NCBI RefSeq assembly: GCF_902833905.1
Contig: NZ_CADFGP010000012.1
Coordinates: forward strand, 1 to 64,000
DNA: 64,000 bases
Source of the DNA: Paraburkholderia tuberum STM678
Lineage (GTDB): Bacteria; Pseudomonadota; Gammaproteobacteria; Burkholderiales; Burkholderiaceae
Direction: 5' to 3'
A program made the position numbers and the translations under genes. The first letter of the stretch is position 1, and each line of letters starts with the position of its first letter. Below the pieces are notes generated by a model. It searched no databases, had not been told where the DNA came from, and saw only the letters and a program-made list of their open reading frames with translations. This document shows positions 52,355 through 61,119 of this stretch, in pieces.

Positions 52355-54888
52355 GGTCTGGCTCCCAGCACGGCGACGAGGCTCGGCAGCGCGAGCACGA
52401 GTCCAAGCGCGATGATGCCCGTCGCCAGCGTGTAATCGACCCACAGGCGGGTGAGACGCAGATCGGTCAGGCGTCGCGCGGAAACGAAGCCCGCGCCGAC
52501 GCGCAGCACGTTGCTGACGAGGAACAACAACCCGACGCCCGCGTGAACTGCGATGTACGTGAGCAGCGCCGCGGCCGTCGCGCCGAGCGCATGCTCGCGC
52601 GGATTCGGTGTCACGCCGTTGATCAGCATCACGCAGGCGATGAGCGCGACGATCAGCGCGATCGCGCTCAGCCCGATCGTGCCGTGCGGTTTGCGCTCGG
52701 CGGCGGCCGCGCGCAACGAGCCACGCGTGGCGGCTGCGGCCACCGCGAGCGCGACGGCCGCGACGAGCGCGAGCCCGCGGTTCGGATGCGGCGTCACGGC
52801 TGCCGGCCAGTTCGGCGCGGCAATCCACAGGTAGAACGTGCCGAAGATCAGCGAGGTGAACAGCGTGCTGTTCGCGATCAGCGCGCAGATCATCGAAAGC
52901 CATGACGGCGAACCGACGACCTCGGTATGCGGCGGCACGCTGACGCCTCGGCCGACCGGCAGCGCGCCGTAATCGCGCGCGTGCCCCGCGCTCTGGCCCG
53001 CGTAGATGAAGAGGCCAAACGTCACGAATGCGAACGCGACCGACAGCAGATAGAACTTGAACAGCATCGCGAGCACCGCGGCGGCGGTCATGAGCGCGGT
53101 GACGAGCGGCAGATACGTCGAGTTCGGCAGCACGATCAGCTGTTCGGGCTCGCCCGATGTCATATGCACGCCTAGCGTCTCCTGCCAGCCGTTGCGCGTG
53201 AAACCGAGGTAACCCTCGCCGCGCGCCAGAGAGGTCGCTAGCTGGCCCGGGGGCACCTTTTCGGTTTCGGCGTCCATGTGCGGGATCGATGCGAATGCGT
53301 ACGGCGCGGGCGGAATCGGCATCGCCCATTCGAGCGTGGTCGATTGCCACGGGTTACGTCGCACGCGTTGGCCGAAACGCAATTGCACGACGATGTCGAT
53401 CACGACGAGCGCGAAGCCGATCGTCATCACGAAGCTGCCCACCGACGACAGCAGATTGAGCCAGTTCCAGCCTTCGTCGCCGCTATAGGTGAAGACGCGC
53501 CGCGGCATGCCTAGCAGGCCGGTCAGGTGCATCAGGAAGAACGTCATGTTGAAGCCGATGAACACGAGCCAGAACGCCGGCACCGAAAGGTTATGCACGG
53601 CGGTGCGCCCGGTCAGCAGCGGCAACCAGTAATAGAACGCCGCGAGCATCGGAAACGCGAGCGCGCCGGCCACCACGTAGTGCAGGTGCGCGACGACGAA
53701 GTAGGTGTCGTGCGCCTGCCAGTCGAACGGCACGATCGCGAGCATCACGCCGGTCAGCCCGCCGCACGTGAACACGAAGAAGAAGCCGAAGATGTACAGC
53801 ATCGGCACGTCCCAGCGCGGGCGGCCGTGCGACAGCGTGGCGAGCCACGCGAAGAACTGGATCGCGGTGGGCACCGCGACGATCGCCGAGCCCGCCGAGA
53901 AGAACGCGAGCGCCAGATGTGGAATGCCCACCGTAAACATGTGGTGCACCCAGATACCGAAGCTCAGGAACGCGAGCGCGATGATCGCGACGACGATCGT
54001 GCGATAGCCGACTAGCTTGCGGCGCGCGAACACGGGGATCATCGTCGAGAGCACGCCGGCCATCGGCAGGAAGATGATGTACACGTCCGGGTGGCCGAAC
54101 AGCCAGAACAGATGCTGCCACAGCAGCGGATCGCCGCCGCGCGTCGGATCGAAGAACGGCAGGTTGAACGCGCGCTCCACCTCGAGCAGGATCGAGCCGA
54201 GAATCAGCGGCGGAAACGCGACGATCATCATCATCGCGGTGACGAGGATGTACCACGCGAAGATCGGCATGCGATCGATCGACATGCCCGGCGCGCGTAT
54301 CTTGAGGATCGAGACGGTGAGTTCCACCGCGAGCGAAAGCGCTGAAATCTCGACGAACGTGATGCCAAGCAGCCACACGTCGGCGTTCAGTCCGGGCGTG
54401 TACACGTTCGAGCTGAGCGGCGTGTACATGAACCAGCCGCCGTCCGGCGCGGAGTGCAGGATCAGCGACACGGTCAGGATCGTGCCGCCGAACAGATAGC
54501 ACCAGTAGCCGTAAGCGGTCAGCCGTGGAAACGCGAGGTCGCGCGCGCCGAGAAACTTCGGCACCAGGTAGACCGCGAAGCTTTCCACCATCGGGATCGC
54601 AAACAGGAACAGCATCATCGATCCATGCATCGTGAAGACCTGGTTATAGGTCTCCACGTCCATGAAGGCCGCATGCGGCGTCGCGAGCTGCACGCGCGTG
54701 AGCATGCCGAGAATCCCCGCGATCGCGAAGAACACGAACGACGTGATCATGATGCGCAAGCCGAGGACGGTATGGTTGACCGAGGTAAGTCTCTGCACGC
54801 CTGGCCCGGTGGCCCAGATCGCGGCAAGCTGGCGATGCAGCCGCAGCGCGGTGATGCCCTGTGATGGCGGCTCGACGGGCACACTCAT
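52351..54888 (-). CDS. Cytochrome c oxidase subunit I fused to subunit III
   Basis: 845-residue heme-copper oxidase protein. Residues 1-560 are subunit I: the heme a ligand in YNQVFTMHGSMMLFLFAIP, the CuB ligands in LFGHPDVYIIFLP and WVHHMFTVG, and the heme ligands in VVAHLHYVVAGA. The usual Glu of the GHPE motif is Asp here. Residues about 620-840 form a subunit III-like part with further helices (TLFTSLIFGTFYLW; YIAVHAGVGLLFLVSNV). GGAGG lies seven bases before the ATG, which overlaps the coxB stop (ATGA). The Tyr crosslinked to His in GHPxVY is conserved, so it should reduce oxygen. Confidence 0.9.
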   Translation of the reverse strand: MSVPVEPPSQGITALRLHRQLAAIWATGPGVQRLTSVNHTVLGLRIMITSFVFFAIAGILGMLTRVQLATPHAAFMDVETYNQVFTMHGSMMLFLFAIPMVESFAVYLVPKFLGARDLAFPRLTAYGYWCYLFGGTILTVSLILHSAPDGGWFMYTPLSSNVYTPGLNADVWLLGITFVEISALSLAVELTVSILKIRAPGMSIDRMPIFAWYILVTAMMMIVAFPPLILGSILLEVERAFNLPFFDPTRGGDPLLWQHLFWLFGHPDVYIIFLPMAGVLSTMIPVFARRKLVGYRTIVVAIIALAFLSFGIWVHHMFTVGIPHLALAFFSAGSAIVAVPTAIQFFAWLATLSHGRPRWDVPMLYIFGFFFVFTCGGLTGVMLAIVPFDWQAHDTYFVVAHLHYVVAGALAFPMLAAFYYWLPLLTGRTAVHNLSVPAFWLVFIGFNMTFFLMHLTGLLGMPRRVFTYSGDEGWNWLNLLSSVGSFVMTIGFALVVIDIVVQLRFGQRVRRNPWQSTTLEWAMPIPPAPYAFASIPHMDAETEKVPPGQLATSLARGEGYLGFTRNGWQETLGVHMTSGEPEQLIVLPNSTYLPLVTALMTAAAVLAMLFKFYLLSVAFAFVTFGLFIYAGQSAGHARDYGALPVGRGVSVPPHTEVVGSPSWLSMICALIANSTLFTSLIFGTFYLWIAAPNWPAAVTPHPNRGLALVAAVALAVAAAATRGSLRAAAAERKPHGTIGLSAIALIVALIACVMLINGVTPNPREHALGATAAALLTYIAVHAGVGLLFLVSNVLRVGAGFVSARRLTDLRLTRLWVDYTLATGIIALGLVLALPSLVAVLGARP

Positions 54889-55571
54889 TTCTTCACCTCC
54901 CCGTTGGCGGCGGCGTTTTTGACAGCAGCCGGAAAATCTTCCGGACGATCGACGATCACGGTGAAGTGCATCCCCGCGTGACCGATGCCGCAAAACTGGT
55001 TGCATTGGCCGGCGTACTGGCCGGGCTGATCGGCCTGGATACGCAGCAGGTTGTGGTGGCCAGGGACCGCGTCGATCTTGCCCGCGAAGCGCGGAATCCA
55101 GAATGCGTGCACGACGTCCATGCTGGTCACGACGATGTCGACCGGCGTGCCCGCGGGCAGATGCAGCACGTTCTCGGTTTCGACGTTGCCGAGCTCCGGA
55201 TAGCGGAAGGTCCAGCGCCATTGCTGCGCGATCGCCTCGATGCGCGCGGGCGCATGCGCGCGCAGCGGCAGCAGCAATTCGCCCGCGTACAGCGCGTAGC
55301 AGATCAACGGGATCAGGATCACTGCCGGCAGCACGAGACCGCCGAGCACGATCCAGCGCGCGGGCGACACGTGCGAGCCCCAGCCGGGCCGGAAGACCGT
55401 CATCAAAAACAGTACGAGCACCATCGCGAACAGGATCGCGGCGCCCGCCAGCATCACCCACCACAGCCCGGCGATCGATGCGGCGGCCGGACCCGATGGC
55501 TCGAGCGTCGAGAGCGGCCCGGTGCAGCCGGACAACGCGGCGAGCGATCCGGCTTGGACGGCCAGGCGCAA
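54885..55571 (-). CDS. coxB: Cytochrome c oxidase subunit II with CuA site
   Basis: Subunit II of about 228 residues. A short signal peptide ends in the lipobox LAALSGC, so the mature protein is probably lipidated. Two helices (LWWVMLAGAAILFAMVLVLFLMTV and WIVLGGLVLPAVILIPLICYALY) precede the cupredoxin domain. The CuA ligands are seen in GQCNQFCGIGHAGMHF, with His in MDVVHAFWIP. There is no C-terminal cytochrome c domain. The start is uncertain: TTG at 55571 gives a normal lipoprotein signal, while GTG codons further upstream are possible. It is divergent from the DUF2231 gene. Confidence 0.85.
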   Translation of the reverse strand: MRLAVQAGSLAALSGCTGPLSTLEPSGPAAASIAGLWWVMLAGAAILFAMVLVLFLMTVFRPGWGSHVSPARWIVLGGLVLPAVILIPLICYALYAGELLLPLRAHAPARIEAIAQQWRWTFRYPELGNVETENVLHLPAGTPVDIVVTSMDVVHAFWIPRFAGKIDAVPGHHNLLRIQADQPGQYAGQCNQFCGIGHAGMHFTVIVDRPEDFPAAVKNAAANGEVKK

Positions 55572-55622
55572 GCAGCTATGATGGTTTGCACCACCAGGCA
55601 CCCGATGCGAGGACACACCATC

Positions 55623-56135
55623 ATGGCAAACAAAGGCAATGCTGGAAACGAGACGCGAAGCGAAGTGATGCTCGAGCTGTTGCGGCTCGACAAGGGGTCG
55701 GTGGTGGCGCTCGTCGGTCATCCGATTCACGTGATGATGGTGCATTTCCCGATCGCGTTCGTCGTCGCGACGTTGGGCGTCGACGTAATCTACTGGTGGA
55801 CGGGCGACCCGTTCTGGATTCGCGCCGGCTTGTGGGCCGCCGGCTTCGCGTTCTGGAGCGGGGTGGCTGCGAGCGTGGTCGGTACCGCCGAGCTGCTGCT
55901 GGTGCGCGGTATCCGCCTGAAGGAAGCGAGCTGGTCGCATGCGGTCGCCGCGATGACGCTCGTCGCGCTCGCGGGTGCGAACTGGGGCGTGCGCCTTCAT
56001 TACCCCGATGAGATCCTGCCGCATGGGCTCGTGCTGTCGGCGCTCAGCTCGGTGATGACGGGCTTCGCAGGCTGGCATGGGGGCAAGCTCGTGTTCGATC
56101 ATGGCGTCGGAATTCTCGTTTCGCCGAAGGAGTGA
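55623..56135 (+). CDS. DUF2231 membrane protein
   Basis: 170-residue protein with four hydrophobic helices of the DUF2231 family. The conserved part is VALVGHPIHVMMVHFPIAFVVATLGVDVIYWWTGD, with His residues in the first helix, and GFAGWHGGKLVFDHGVG at the end. Family members are heme- or redox-associated membrane proteins of unknown role. It points opposite to the oxidase genes on both sides, and its last 37 bp overlap the 3' end of the CopD-like gene tail to tail. Confidence 0.82.
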   Translation: MANKGNAGNETRSEVMLELLRLDKGSVVALVGHPIHVMMVHFPIAFVVATLGVDVIYWWTGDPFWIRAGLWAAGFAFWSGVAASVVGTAELLLVRGIRLKEASWSHAVAAMTLVALAGANWGVRLHYPDEILPHGLVLSALSSVMTGFAGWHGGKLVFDHGVGILVSPKE

Positions 56136-56611
56136 TGCAGCCAGCGGCCAAGTCCACCGGGCTCGAACAGATGCGGAGCCAGCAGGTTCGAGTCGATGTG
56201 AGGCTTGGCCAGCACGATCCAGATGATCGCGGCGATCACGATCAGATAAGCGATGGTCAGCGCGATCGCCGAGGCACGGCTGAACCTGCCGTCGGGCAGA
56301 TACAGATCGTGTAGTACGAGGCCGGCCAGCACATGCAGCATCGCCATGATGCCGACGAATACCATCTTCGCGGTGAACCATTCGACGAAGGTGGCCTGCA
56401 GAAAAATCAGCACGGTGCCGCTCGCAATCGCGACGAAAGCGGCGGGCGAGGTCAACTCCACGAACACGAGACGCGTGATGCGGTGCAGCCGGTCGAGTTC
56501 GGTGCCCGCCACGAGCCCGCGGCGCTGCCAGAACAGATACGGCAGCACGATCAAACCGCCCGACCAGACGGCGATCGCGGCCAGATGAATGAACTTCAGC
56601 AGGGTCGTCAC
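56099..56611 (-). CDS. CopD-domain membrane protein
   Basis: About 170 residues, four predicted helices, matching the copper resistance D family (LLKFIHLAAIAVWSGGLIVLPYLF, then HRITRLVFVELTSPAAFVAIASGTVLIF and FTAKMVFVGIMAMLHVLAGLVLHDLY). Conserved His residues in the helices fit copper or heme binding. The start is GTG in a four-base GTGA overlap with the ctaG-like gene. It probably helps to deliver or handle copper for the oxidase. Confidence 0.8.
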   Translation of the reverse strand: MTTLLKFIHLAAIAVWSGGLIVLPYLFWQRRGLVAGTELDRLHRITRLVFVELTSPAAFVAIASGTVLIFLQATFVEWFTAKMVFVGIMAMLHVLAGLVLHDLYLPDGRFSRASAIALTIAYLIVIAAIIWIVLAKPHIDSNLLAPHLFEPGGLGRWLHHSFGETRIPTP

Positions 56612-57333
56612 AGCGCGGGCTCTCTGACGCGCAGGCTTGACCAGACGAGCGAAAGTCCTGCCGCGAGATAAGGGATCATCGCCAGTACCCACATCAACAG
56701 TCCGGCGAGTTGCTGGTCGGCGAGCGGGGTGAGCCCCCACGCGGCGGTGGTCGCGAAGTGCGCGACGTAGAGCGGCACCGGCGCGAACACGATCAACGCG
56801 CCGAGCAATCCCATATGGCCGATCGTCGCGACGAGCGCCATCAGCGCGGGGCCGGTCGGCAGCGACGGCGAGAAGATGCTGCGCCACATGAGCCATGCGC
56901 TGCCAAGCAAAGTAATCTGCATCAGCCAGTAGCCGGGTACCGTCGCGAGTCCCCACGCATAAGGCCCAGGCGCATGCCACAGCCAGATGATCACCGCATG
57001 AGCGGCGACCACCGGCACGAGCGGCGGATGCGCGAGGCGCGGCAGCGGAAACGCGAGGGCGAGCAATGGAGCTACTGCAGCGATCAAAATGACGTGATGA
57101 GTGACGCGTGCGGAGAACAATGCCGAGGACAACGCGCAGAGCGGCGACACGAACACGAGGGCCATCAATGCGACGGCGCCCCATCCCGCCCGTGCATTCG
57201 CCGAGCGGTTGCTGGCCACGAGCCATGCGAGCGCCGCGAGCGCGACGAGCAATGGCGGATCCGTATTCCAGCGCAGCCACAAGCTTTCAGGGACAGCCGC
57301 GGGACCACAGTAGGCGACAGGAAAATATGGCAT
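56608..57333 (-). CDS. ctaG: Cytochrome c oxidase assembly protein, caa3-type CtaG
   Basis: 241-residue polytopic protein of the caa3_CtaG family with about seven helices. Markers are WLRWNTDPPLLVALAALAWL, FVSPLCALSSALFSARVTHHVILIAAVAPLLALAFP and GPYAWGLATVPGYWLMQITLLGSAWLMWR, ending in DQQLAGLLMWVLAMIPYLAAGL. In other bacteria this family is needed to assemble the copper sites of caa3 oxidases. Start ATG at 57333 is the one closest to the family N-terminus. It heads the ctaG-copD unit. Confidence 0.84.
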   Translation of the reverse strand: MPYFPVAYCGPAAVPESLWLRWNTDPPLLVALAALAWLVASNRSANARAGWGAVALMALVFVSPLCALSSALFSARVTHHVILIAAVAPLLALAFPLPRLAHPPLVPVVAAHAVIIWLWHAPGPYAWGLATVPGYWLMQITLLGSAWLMWRSIFSPSLPTGPALMALVATIGHMGLLGALIVFAPVPLYVAHFATTAAWGLTPLADQQLAGLLMWVLAMIPYLAAGLSLVWSSLRVREPAL

Positions 57334-57652
57334 GGGCGATGTCTTCAACGAGTCCAGGTGCTTCTTAGTACACGCAAGCAAACGCGTGACAGATAACGCC
57401 TTCGAATTGTCGGGACGGCTCACGATCCAACTGATCGCTCACGTACTCTAGCGCAAATAAACTGTTTAGGGACGGCTATCTGAATCCTGTAAGTTTTTGC
57501 GTGACAGAATGTTTGCAATTTGTCACTCGAGGCTTTTGCCGGCTGGATAAAAGCCGGTGTAATGGCGGCGGTAAGATTGCAATGGTGCGGCGCAATACTT
57601 CAGGCTGACCTGCCCGGCGTACTATGATGAAATCATGTGACGGAGGCCCGCC
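57334..57652. promoter_or_regulatory. Intergenic region with repeated GTGACA boxes
   Basis: About 320 bases between ctaG (minus) and the small membrane gene (plus). GCGTGACAGA occurs twice in direct orientation (57384-57393 and 57499-57508), and TGTCAC at 57521-57526 forms an inverted pair with the second copy (14-base spacer). A hairpin CCGGCT/AGCCGG lies at 57539-57557 without a T tract. These look like regulator half-sites for the divergent genes, identity unknown. Confidence 0.4.
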
Positions 57653-57811
57653 ATGTTTCATGATCCCATCCGAATTCCCGCAATGATCGAATTGACATTG
57701 CTTGCGATCGTGCTGATCGTTGTCAGCATCGTACGCGCGAGGAAACAAAGGGAGCGGGCGCGGAATCGCGCCATGGCGGAGCAGCGAAGCTCTGATAAAA
57801 CGCGAATGTAA
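57653..57811 (+). CDS. 52-residue membrane protein
   Basis: Small gene beginning MFHDPIRIPAMIEL, with one transmembrane helix (LTLLAIVLIVVSIV) and then a strongly basic tail (RARKQRERARNRAM). GGAGG lies six bases before the ATG. The stop codon sits in the loop of a hairpin terminator, which supports a dedicated short transcript. Function unknown. Confidence 0.62.
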   Translation: MFHDPIRIPAMIELTLLAIVLIVVSIVRARKQRERARNRAMAEQRSSDKTRM

Positions 57812-57822
57812 TATTCGCTTTT
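57802..57822 (+). terminator. Hairpin terminator at the end of the 52-residue gene
   Basis: Stem GCGAAT (57802-57807) with ATTCGC (57813-57818), five-base loop containing the TAA stop, then TTTT. The stem is short, so strength is uncertain. Confidence 0.5.
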
Positions 57823-57875
57823 ACCGCATCTTTTAAGACTTTCGTATTCAGCTATTTTGCTGGTCTTTGTTACTT

Positions 57876-58106
57876 CTATCGACCGTCTTCGTGTATCAGG
57901 GTCGGCACGCGCCGCGTCAATGAGCGGGCCGCATAGTCGGTGGCGTGATTCGCCTTGTTCGCGAGATCGACGGTCGAAAGGTCGAACGGCAAGCGCTTCT
58001 CGCGAAGCGTGACGAAGACGGACATCGCGTAGGGGCTGGCGAATTGGGCGTCGGTGTAGAGGTGGAAGGGCGGGTGTGCCACAGGGGCTCCGTTTTCGTT
58101 AGTCAT
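57876..58106 (-). pseudogene. Glutathione S-transferase, N-terminal remnant
   Basis: Encodes the thioredoxin-like N-terminal domain of a YfcF-type GST (PFHLYTDAQFASPYAMSVFVTLREKRLPFDL, then TRRVPTLIHEDGR) and stops at the point where the next residues should complete the glutathione site (normally followed by ...SESSAI). The helical C-terminal domain of about 130 residues is missing, and the DNA after the stop shows no continuation in any frame. A truncated, non-functional gene. Confidence 0.75.
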
Positions 58107-58155
58107 CGATGTCGAGCTTCGAATACTAGCTGCTCATCGCGTGCCGTGCAGCCTT

Positions 58156-58353
58156 TCACCAGTGCGGATTGGCCATCTCGCAGGCGAGCAGGCAGCCTAA
58201 CGCCGACACGGTGCCGACCGCGCCGACACCAAATCCTACGGCAAGGTTCTCCGCCGTCGTTGCGCAACCCTGCAGCAGCGTTATCGACGTCAGCAGCGAC
58301 GCGAGAAAAAGACGATACCGAAGTCGCGAAGAAGATGTGCGTCGTGGTGACAT
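58156..58353 (-). CDS. Small lipoprotein
   Basis: 65 residues with a lipoprotein signal peptide ending in the lipobox LLQGC and a Gly/Ala-rich mature part (NLAVGFGVGAVGTVSALGCLLACEMANPHW) with two further Cys. Similar short lipoproteins are frequent in Burkholderiales, function unknown. It lies between the GST remnant and tRNA-Leu. Confidence 0.65.
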   Translation of the reverse strand: MSPRRTSSSRLRYRLFLASLLTSITLLQGCATTAENLAVGFGVGAVGTVSALGCLLACEMANPHW

Positions 58354-58619
58354 GATAGGTGTGCCGTGGCGGGCGCTCTTTCAGCGCATCAGCTTACGAG
58401 CATAGCGGTCCGCCATTTGTCGCATTCACCCGGGTTAGCGGCCCACAAGCGTCAGACCTTACCAGCTCTTGCGAGGCGCCGGGCCGCGCTCGAATTGTTC
58501 GCCGGGCAGCAATACGGGGTGAACGCCTCGTCGGTTTTTCGACCGGTATTGCAACTTCAGAACAATATCGCGCGAGGGGCTTCAAAAAAATAATCGAGCT
58601 GATACAATGGCGCCCCTCT

Positions 58620-58704
58620 GCCCAGGTGGCGAAATTGGTAGACGCACTATCTTGAGGGGGTAGCGCCGAAAGGCGTGTGGGTTCAAATCCCGCCCTGGGC
58701 ACCA
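58620..58704 (+). tRNA. tRNA-Leu(GAG)
   Basis: 85-nt cloverleaf with acceptor stem GCCCAGG/CCTGGGC, encoded ACCA end at 58701-58704, T-arm GGTTCAAATCC and a long variable arm (GCGCCGAAAGGCGT) as expected for a class II leucine tRNA. The anticodon loop TTGAGGG gives anticodon GAG, reading CTC/CTT. A plausible promoter has TACAAT at 58603-58608 with TTCAAA 16 bases further upstream. Confidence 0.95.
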
Positions 58705-58797
58705 TTTCGAATCGTCGATTCGAATCTTCAAGCGCTTCGCGCTTTCTTCAGACAACGGCGGCCGTATCAGACCATCGCGTTGTCTCCGCTTCTGCGC

Positions 58798-59817
58798 TCA
58801 GAACTCGTTCCGATAGGCAAATAGCCCCGGAAGCCCGCCGCTCATCACGAATAGAATTTTCTGTCCGGCACTGTACTTCCCGTTGCTCACGTTTTCCACA
58901 AGACCCGCAAATGCTTTGCCGCTATACACGGGATCGAGCAACAGACCTTCCGTCGATGCCATCAGCCGAACAGCCGCGCGCATGTTATCGGTTGGAATGC
59001 CATAGCCGGGTCCGAGCTGCTCTTCGTCGATCGAGATGGCGTCATCACTCACGCTTAGGCCCGGGTCGATCAGCCGGACCGTCTGATTCGCCTTATCCAA
59101 AGTAACCGTGCGCGCATGGCCGGCATTCCCATACACCGTGAATGCGGCAACACGCGACGGATCCAGGCCCAGCGCAACAAGACCCGCGACCAGCCCCGCA
59201 TGCATGCCGCCGCTTCCATTCGGCACCACGACGCGATCGAAGGCCACGTTTTGCGCTTGCGATTGCGCGACGAGTTCAGCTGCGCAGTCCGCGTAGCCGA
59301 GACAACCGACCGGGCTCGAACCGCCCAACGGACACACATAGACGTTACGGCCCTGCGCTCGCAACTCGTTCGCGCGTTCCTCCGCGAATTGCAATGCGTT
59401 GGCCGTGCCGGGAAGATCATGCACGCGCGCATCGAATAGCGCATCGAGCAGCACGTTGCCGTTCTCCATGTAGTCGTGGTCGAAACGTGGCACGGTTCTC
59501 GTCAGCACCAGCTCGCATCGAAGTCCGACGCGAGCCGCCGCGGCCGCCGTGAGGCGCGCATGATTCGATTGCCGCGCGCCGACGGTAACGATGGTGTCCG
59601 CGCCGCGCGCGAGCGCTTCGCCAATCAGGAATTCGAGCTTGCGCAACTTGTTGCCGCCGCCACCTAGTCCCGTCAGATCTTCTCTTTTGACGTAGATGTC
59701 CGCCCCGCCGAGGCGAGCGCTCAGACGCGCAAGGTGCTGAATTGGCGTCGGGCCTTCGAGAAGTGCATGGCGCGGAAACTTTGATAAATCGAGGCGGTGC
59801 GATGAGGCGGAGTTCAT
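58798..59817 (-). CDS. D-cysteine desulfhydrase/ACC deaminase family PLP enzyme
   Basis: Fold-type II PLP enzyme of about 339 residues. Lys57 in GGGGNKLRKLEFLIGEA binds the cofactor; NGSGGMHAGLVAGL is the phosphate cup, and TVGARQSNHARLTAAAA holds the Ser/Asn that contacts substrate. The pattern matches D-cysteine desulfhydrase rather than ACC deaminase, but the two are hard to separate without key-residue comparison. D-cysteine would be split to pyruvate, ammonia and sulfide. Start 59817 (MNSASSHRLDLSKFPR) fits the family; an ATG at 59883 adds 22 residues. It follows a class V aminotransferase gene on the same strand. Confidence 0.84.
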   Translation of the reverse strand: MNSASSHRLDLSKFPRHALLEGPTPIQHLARLSARLGGADIYVKREDLTGLGGGGNKLRKLEFLIGEALARGADTIVTVGARQSNHARLTAAAAARVGLRCELVLTRTVPRFDHDYMENGNVLLDALFDARVHDLPGTANALQFAEERANELRAQGRNVYVCPLGGSSPVGCLGYADCAAELVAQSQAQNVAFDRVVVPNGSGGMHAGLVAGLVALGLDPSRVAAFTVYGNAGHARTVTLDKANQTVRLIDPGLSVSDDAISIDEEQLGPGYGIPTDNMRAAVRLMASTEGLLLDPVYSGKAFAGLVENVSNGKYSAGQKILFVMSGGLPGLFAYRNEF

Positions 59818-59895
59818 GGTCGTGTGCGGGCGATTGAGTTGAAAGAGACGTTTCCATTCATTTGACTGACGCAAAGTTCTCATTGACTCGAGTGC

Positions 59896-61092
59896 TCAAT
59901 GCGTCAACGTCCCTATCCCAGCCAGTAATTTATCAACTTCGGCGTCGGTGGTCAGATAGCTGACCGATGCGCGCGCGATCTGTGTCAGCCCTCTGCTAGT
60001 CATATCGAACGGCGTGTACGCGACGCCATTCGAGCCGATCGTGATGCCCTGTGCCGCCAACGCGCGTCGCACCGACATGGCATCGAGTCCGGCGACATTG
60101 AACGACACCAGACCTGATCGTTCGACACCCTGGTCGAGCACCCGCACGCCCTCCATCGCGGCCAACCGCTCGCGCAATGTCTGCGCGGTCCGATCGATCT
60201 GCGCGCGGATGTTGTCGATGCCGATTTCCAGCGCTTCGTCCAATGCATTCGCCAATCCGCAATGCAGTGCAAGCGACGCTTCCGACGATTCGAAACGCAC
60301 GGCATCGTCGCGCAGTACAGGGTCGCCATTGGCGTCGAGCGGCGCGGAATACGTGTCGACGAAGGCCGGCGTCAAGCGGGGCAGAAAATCCCGCCGGACG
60401 TATAGCAGCCCGGTGCCGCGCGGTCCACGCAGTGCCTTGCGGCCCGCGCCGGCCAGCACATCGCAGCCGACTTCGACGACGTCGATCGGAAGCTGTCCGA
60501 CGGCCTGCGCCGCATCGATGAAATACGGAATGCCGTGACGGCGTGCGATCCGCCCAATCGCGGCGGCCGGATTGATCAGTCCGCCATTGGCCGGCAGCCA
60601 CGTCAGCGCAATCAGTCGGACCCGGTCGTCGAGCATCGCTTCGAGCGCGCGAGGATCGACCCTGCCGCTCTCATCGGAAGGAATCGTCTCTATCGATGCG
60701 CCCGCGCGCTGCGCCAGAAGGCGCATCGTCGCGAGATTGCCGCCCCATTCGTGCCGCGCAACGAGGATGCGTTGCCCCTCGCGCCACGGACCCAATGCCG
60801 CGAAAGCAGCGCCCCAGCCCGGCGAGTTGCCAGTCGTCAACGCGATCTCGGCAGGCTGAGCGTTCAGCAGTCGCGCGGCGAGCGTGCGCGCCCGCTCGGT
60901 CTGTTCGCGGGCAGCCGCGCCCGCTTCCATGGGTCCCATCGAGGCTTCGCGCAACAGATGCGCGTGAATCGCTTCGAGCGTGGCGGCCGACGGCAGCGAC
61001 GCGCCCGCATGATTGAAGTGCGTGGTACTGCGAACACCGGGTGTGCGGGCACGTATTGCGTCGATGACAGCGGGCGACAGCGGAGAAGACAT
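59896..61092 (-). CDS. Class V aminotransferase (cysteine desulfurase-like)
   Basis: Fold-type I PLP enzyme of 398 residues. Lys219 in AGAGRKALRGPRGTGLLYV is the cofactor lysine; other markers are FNHAGASLPS, PYFIDAAQAVGQLPIDV and SFNVAGLDAMSVRRALAAQGITIG. It resembles the isopenicillin-N-epimerase-like/cysteine desulfurase-like subgroup rather than IscS, lacking the iron-sulfur cysteine loop. Its neighbour is a D-cysteine desulfhydrase-like gene, so sulfur-containing amino acids are plausible substrates. It starts 27 bp after the end of the ridA remnant. Confidence 0.82.
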   Translation of the reverse strand: MSSPLSPAVIDAIRARTPGVRSTTHFNHAGASLPSAATLEAIHAHLLREASMGPMEAGAAAREQTERARTLAARLLNAQPAEIALTTGNSPGWGAAFAALGPWREGQRILVARHEWGGNLATMRLLAQRAGASIETIPSDESGRVDPRALEAMLDDRVRLIALTWLPANGGLINPAAAIGRIARRHGIPYFIDAAQAVGQLPIDVVEVGCDVLAGAGRKALRGPRGTGLLYVRRDFLPRLTPAFVDTYSAPLDANGDPVLRDDAVRFESSEASLALHCGLANALDEALEIGIDNIRAQIDRTAQTLRERLAAMEGVRVLDQGVERSGLVSFNVAGLDAMSVRRALAAQGITIGSNGVAYTPFDMTSRGLTQIARASVSYLTTDAEVDKLLAGIGTLTH

Positions 61093-61119
61093 TGGCGGCT
61101 CCGAGTGTATGAGTTGAAT

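Noticed and set aside
57539..57557. Hairpin CCGGCT/AGCCGG as a terminator for ctaG
   Set aside because: No T tract on either strand and it lies upstream of the ctaG start, so it cannot terminate it.
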